Assembly (NCBI GenBank): GCA_003612485.1
Contig: RAZA01000001.1
Coordinates: 372,001-436,000, forward strand
Length of the DNA stretch: 64,000 bases
Source of the DNA: a bacterium D16-50
GTDB lineage: Bacteria > Bacillota > Clostridia > Lachnospirales > Lachnospiraceae
Direction: 5' to 3'
Shown here: positions 61,820 through 64,000 of the stretch, piece by piece
How the letters are laid out: each line of letters begins with the position of its first letter
Position numbering within the stretch: the stretch's first letter is position 1
Position numbers and translations under genes: made by a program
Notes under the pieces: model-generated
Databases searched by the model: none
The model's input: the letters and a program-made list of their open reading frames with translations, nothing else
Told to the model about the DNA's origin: nothing

Positions 61820-62219
61820 TGTCAAAATCCTTCCTTTCCATTGCCGTACCCTCCGGCAATCCCTGTTCTGCAGAGAATCCCCCTGCTATGTTTTCATCTG
61901 TTCCTGCCTGATTTTCTGTTGTTTCCTCCGTGCTTTCCGTCGATTCCGCCCGGCTCTCCGGCTCCATGCTTTCAGCGCTTCCGGAATCCTCCGTCATTTC
62001 CTGCTTCTCTGAAAGTATGACCGTCCCGTTCTGTACGCCCTCCAGGACAGACAATAGCGCCCGGCTGTTAAGCCGCATGGAGCGGACGCTTTTTATAATC
62101 TCCGCATCCTCTAACATTTCCTTCTGGACGTTCAGCTCCCCTAAATGCTCCTGCCATGCGGCAATCTTCTCCTCCGTTTTCTGGATTTCATCCAGGACAC
62201 GGTGCAGCTTTTTATTCAT
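61803..62219 (-). CDS. DUF4315-like ICE protein
   Basis: A 138-residue soluble protein. Residues 1-70 form a helical hairpin (MNKKLHRVLDEIQKTEEKIA, AWQEHLGELNVQKEMLEDAE) typical of DUF4315, a small partner encoded between the CD1108 and CD1107 genes in these ICEs. The rest is an acidic Ser/Thr/Glu-rich tail. ATG 62219 follows GAGGTG by six bases. It overlaps the next gene by 17 bp. Its role is unknown. Confidence 0.88.
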   Translation of the reverse strand: MNKKLHRVLDEIQKTEEKIAAWQEHLGELNVQKEMLEDAEIIKSVRSMRLNSRALLSVLEGVQNGTVILSEKQEMTEDSGSAESMEPESRAESTESTEETTENQAGTDENIAGGFSAEQGLPEGTAMERKDFDNENKN

Positions 62220-62307
62220 ATCCATCACCTCGATTTTCAGTATCAAATAAAATTGTCATTGTTCCTATGTTTTTATCAAACTTTTTTGTCACACCAAAAC
62301 TGCATTT

Positions 62308-64000
62308 TTAAGGCAGCCTTCCAAATCCGAGCAGATGTTGCTGCCAGTATGGGGAACTTATGTTTGTATATTGGATTGGGTCGCCGCAGTGTATCATCAT
62401 ATTGTTGCCGACATAAATCCCCACATGGCTTGCGCCGGATGTCGGGTAGGTATTCTGGAAGAATACCAGATCTCCCGGCTTTGCCTGTGAAGGTGGTACA
62501 TGAGCGCAGCACCCCCGCAGCCCTTCCGCCGTCTGCCTTCCTACAGTCCATCCGTTTCCGCAGTTATTGATTACCCAGCTTACAAATCCAGAACAGTCAA
62601 ACCCTGTACTTGGCGAAGCGCCTCCCCATACATAAGGACGGCCCAAATATTTTTCTGCCTCATGGATCATCTTTGCAAACTTTTCATCCGACAATGCTTC
62701 GGATGGAATCTCATAACCATATCCATCCGCACCGCCGCCACCGGGCAGGCTTCCTACATCAAATAAATAATTCCGGTTGCCGTATGTCCCGTTGTAAAGG
62801 TCATACCGCTTTTCTTCATTTTCATCCATCCGGCTCCGCAGCACTGTATCCAGGTTGTGGTTCGTCAGCGTCACCTCCAGGCGGTTAATCACTTCTGTCG
62901 TGGTCACTTCCACTTCCTGGCTCCCGTTATCATCTGCAATAAACGCTTCCCAGGTCTTATGTCCGTGGGCAGATGCAGCGGAATGGCTGTCATAATAAAC
63001 ATCAAACTGCACCCCGTACCGGGCAAAAGCGCCCGTGTCCTCCACCACATACTCCACGCCGTTCATCACAACCTTCGTTCCCATCGGTACAAAGGGATTG
63101 GCGGCATCCACCGCTATCGTATGGTTTGCCGTAGGGTATGCGCCGCTGGCCGTGGCTCCGCCTGCCCATGCGCCACAGCAGATGGAACAGTTACAATACC
63201 CGCTCGTTACCACCTGCCCCAAAGATTCCCCGACACGCACGGTTTTTGTTTCCGTCACCGTATCATTGACTTCATCCACATACAGGCTGTACTGCTCCCG
63301 GAAGATTTCTTCCACTTCATCCGCCACCTGGCTGTAAGTAAATTCCCCGTATTTTGCAGTGAAATAGGAAATCAAATGATAAGGGTTATGAGAAATCTCA
63401 TCTACCTGATACCAGTATTCGTCATACCCCGGATGAGTGGATTCCATGTTGTTAATCTGACGGTTTAAAGCGGCCTCCAATGCCGCATACGCATTTTCGG
63501 TTTCATGGATATCCTCGTCTGTGCTTGGGTAAGTAGAGCCGATAATACTGGAAGATGCCCCCTCGATCATGGCGCTGCAGCTTGACAGCCCTGCCGAAAG
63601 CATCAAAAAAAGCAGCCCTAAGACTGCCGCTGCTCCCCAAATACCCTTATTCTTTTTTAACACGGACGCTGCCGTGCTTTTTATCTTATCAAAGACAGTC
63701 TGCGTAGCCTTTGCCGCCTCCGCTGTTGTTTTCTCACCTCTCTTTGCCGCCTGGTAAGATTTTTTAATCCGCTGTTTCTGCCAGAACCGTTTCATTATAT
63801 TCTTTTCTGTCTGTCCGATTTCGGCTAACTGCTTCCCTGCGGATTCTGCCGTTTCCTGTGAAGCTTCAAACTGCAGGCGGCTTTTTACTCCTTCCTCTGC
63901 CGGAGATTCCCGCCACCGGAAGAGTTTTCTCTGTGCCATCCGGTGGGAGGAACGCATGGCATACCGCAGGGAATGTTCCGCCATAACTTCCGCCCGATGT
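62308..64000 (-). CDS. CD1108-family peptidoglycan hydrolase (3D and NlpC/P60), probably cut at 5' end
   Basis: At least 558 residues. A membrane helix (about 115-137, GIWGAAAVLGLLFLMLSAGL) is followed by a helical external region, a 3D domain (about 265-350, GAYPTANHTIAVDAANPFVP, then VEDTGAFARYGVQFDVYYDS) and a C-terminal NlpC/P60 endopeptidase (about 445-558) with the active Cys in FDCSGFVSW and His in ASHVGIYVG. It opens the cell wall for the transfer channel. The first ATG is at 63984 but has only a weak ribosome site, and the frame stays open to the window edge. The family usually has a longer N-terminus, so it is probably cut. Confidence 0.9.
   Translation of the reverse strand, partial: HRAEVMAEHSLRYAMRSSHRMAQRKLFRWRESPAEEGVKSRLQFEASQETAESAGKQLAEIGQTEKNIMKRFWQKQRIKKSYQAAKRGEKTTAEAAKATQTVFDKIKSTAASVLKKNKGIWGAAAVLGLLFLMLSAGLSSCSAMIEGASSSIIGSTYPSTDEDIHETENAYAALEAALNRQINNMESTHPGYDEYWYQVDEISHNPYHLISYFTAKYGEFTYSQVADEVEEIFREQYSLYVDEVNDTVTETKTVRVGESLGQVVTSGYCNCSICCGAWAGGATASGAYPTANHTIAVDAANPFVPMGTKVVMNGVEYVVEDTGAFARYGVQFDVYYDSHSAASAHGHKTWEAFIADDNGSQEVEVTTTEVINRLEVTLTNHNLDTVLRSRMDENEEKRYDLYNGTYGNRNYLFDVGSLPGGGGADGYGYEIPSEALSDEKFAKMIHEAEKYLGRPYVWGGASPSTGFDCSGFVSWVINNCGNGWTVGRQTAEGLRGCCAHVPPSQAKPGDLVFFQNTYPTSGASHVGIYVGNNMMIHCGDPIQYTNISSPYWQQHLLGFGRLP

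Noticed and set aside
1..64000. tRNA or rRNA genes
   Set aside because: No tRNA-like cloverleaf or rRNA segment was recognised by eye; a dedicated scan was not possible.

Overview
The window looks like one end of an integrative and conjugative element (ICE) of the Tn1549/CTn type from a gut Clostridia (Lachnospiraceae-like) genome. The evidence is the gene set: a large serine recombinase with a DUF6870 gene and a Tn916-like sigma/HTH pair at the left edge. On the right are MobC, a relaxase, TTRAP, YodL/DUF4316, an ArdC-like protein, a ~3,250-residue methylase/helicase, TopB, CD1107 (DUF4366), DUF4315 and CD1108 (NlpC/P60) proteins. Strong AGGAGG-type ribosome sites and moderate GC fit Firmicutes. 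Nearly everything is on the minus strand.

Layout: 1-3.4 kb is the recombination/regulation end (recombinase cut by the window edge, DUF6870, HTH, sigma factor, divergent XRE regulator). 3.5-4.6 kb holds an unusual pair, a winged-helix protein without a receiver and a receiver without a DNA-binding domain. 4.8-11.9 kb is a compact set: tiny membrane protein, ABC ATPase, ABC membrane protein, OmpR-type regulator, histidine kinase, ABC ATPase, FtsX-like permease. 11.9-19.0 kb carries small accessory genes: GrpB, three GNATs, three CPBP intramembrane proteases, an MBL hydrolase and several tiny membrane proteins. 19.2-22.7 kb has two uncharacterised coiled-coil proteins behind an AgrC/AgrA-like two-component system. 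22.9-35.1 kb is a two-component system, one ABC ATPase and four paralogous FtsX-like permeases in tandem. 35.3-39.7 kb has a MATE/MerR divergent pair and a GntR-ABC (YtrABC-like) operon. 39.7-40.5 kb is gene-free and rich in inverted repeats, with a candidate oriT next to mobC. From 40.5 kb to the right edge is the conjugation module.

How it may work together (inference): the conjugation and recombination modules move the element. The ~37 kb between sigma factor and relaxase is cargo dominated by envelope-stress and antimicrobial-peptide-type sensing and export. Two regulatory circuits can be read directly from the DNA. First, an OmpR-type operator of direct repeats AATGTYMC with an 11-bp period precedes three genes: the receiver-only gene, the four-permease ABC operon and its two-component operon. 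Second, a LytTR-type direct repeat (TGCTGTGRR on the plus strand, 21-bp period) lies about 115-125 bp upstream of both the LytTR regulator gene and the coiled-coil gene pair. The two circuits and the uncharacterised coiled-coil pair are the best candidates for undescribed biology here.

Limits: all family names come from recognising motifs by eye. No database search, profile search or structure prediction was run, and start codons were chosen from Shine-Dalgarno spacing.
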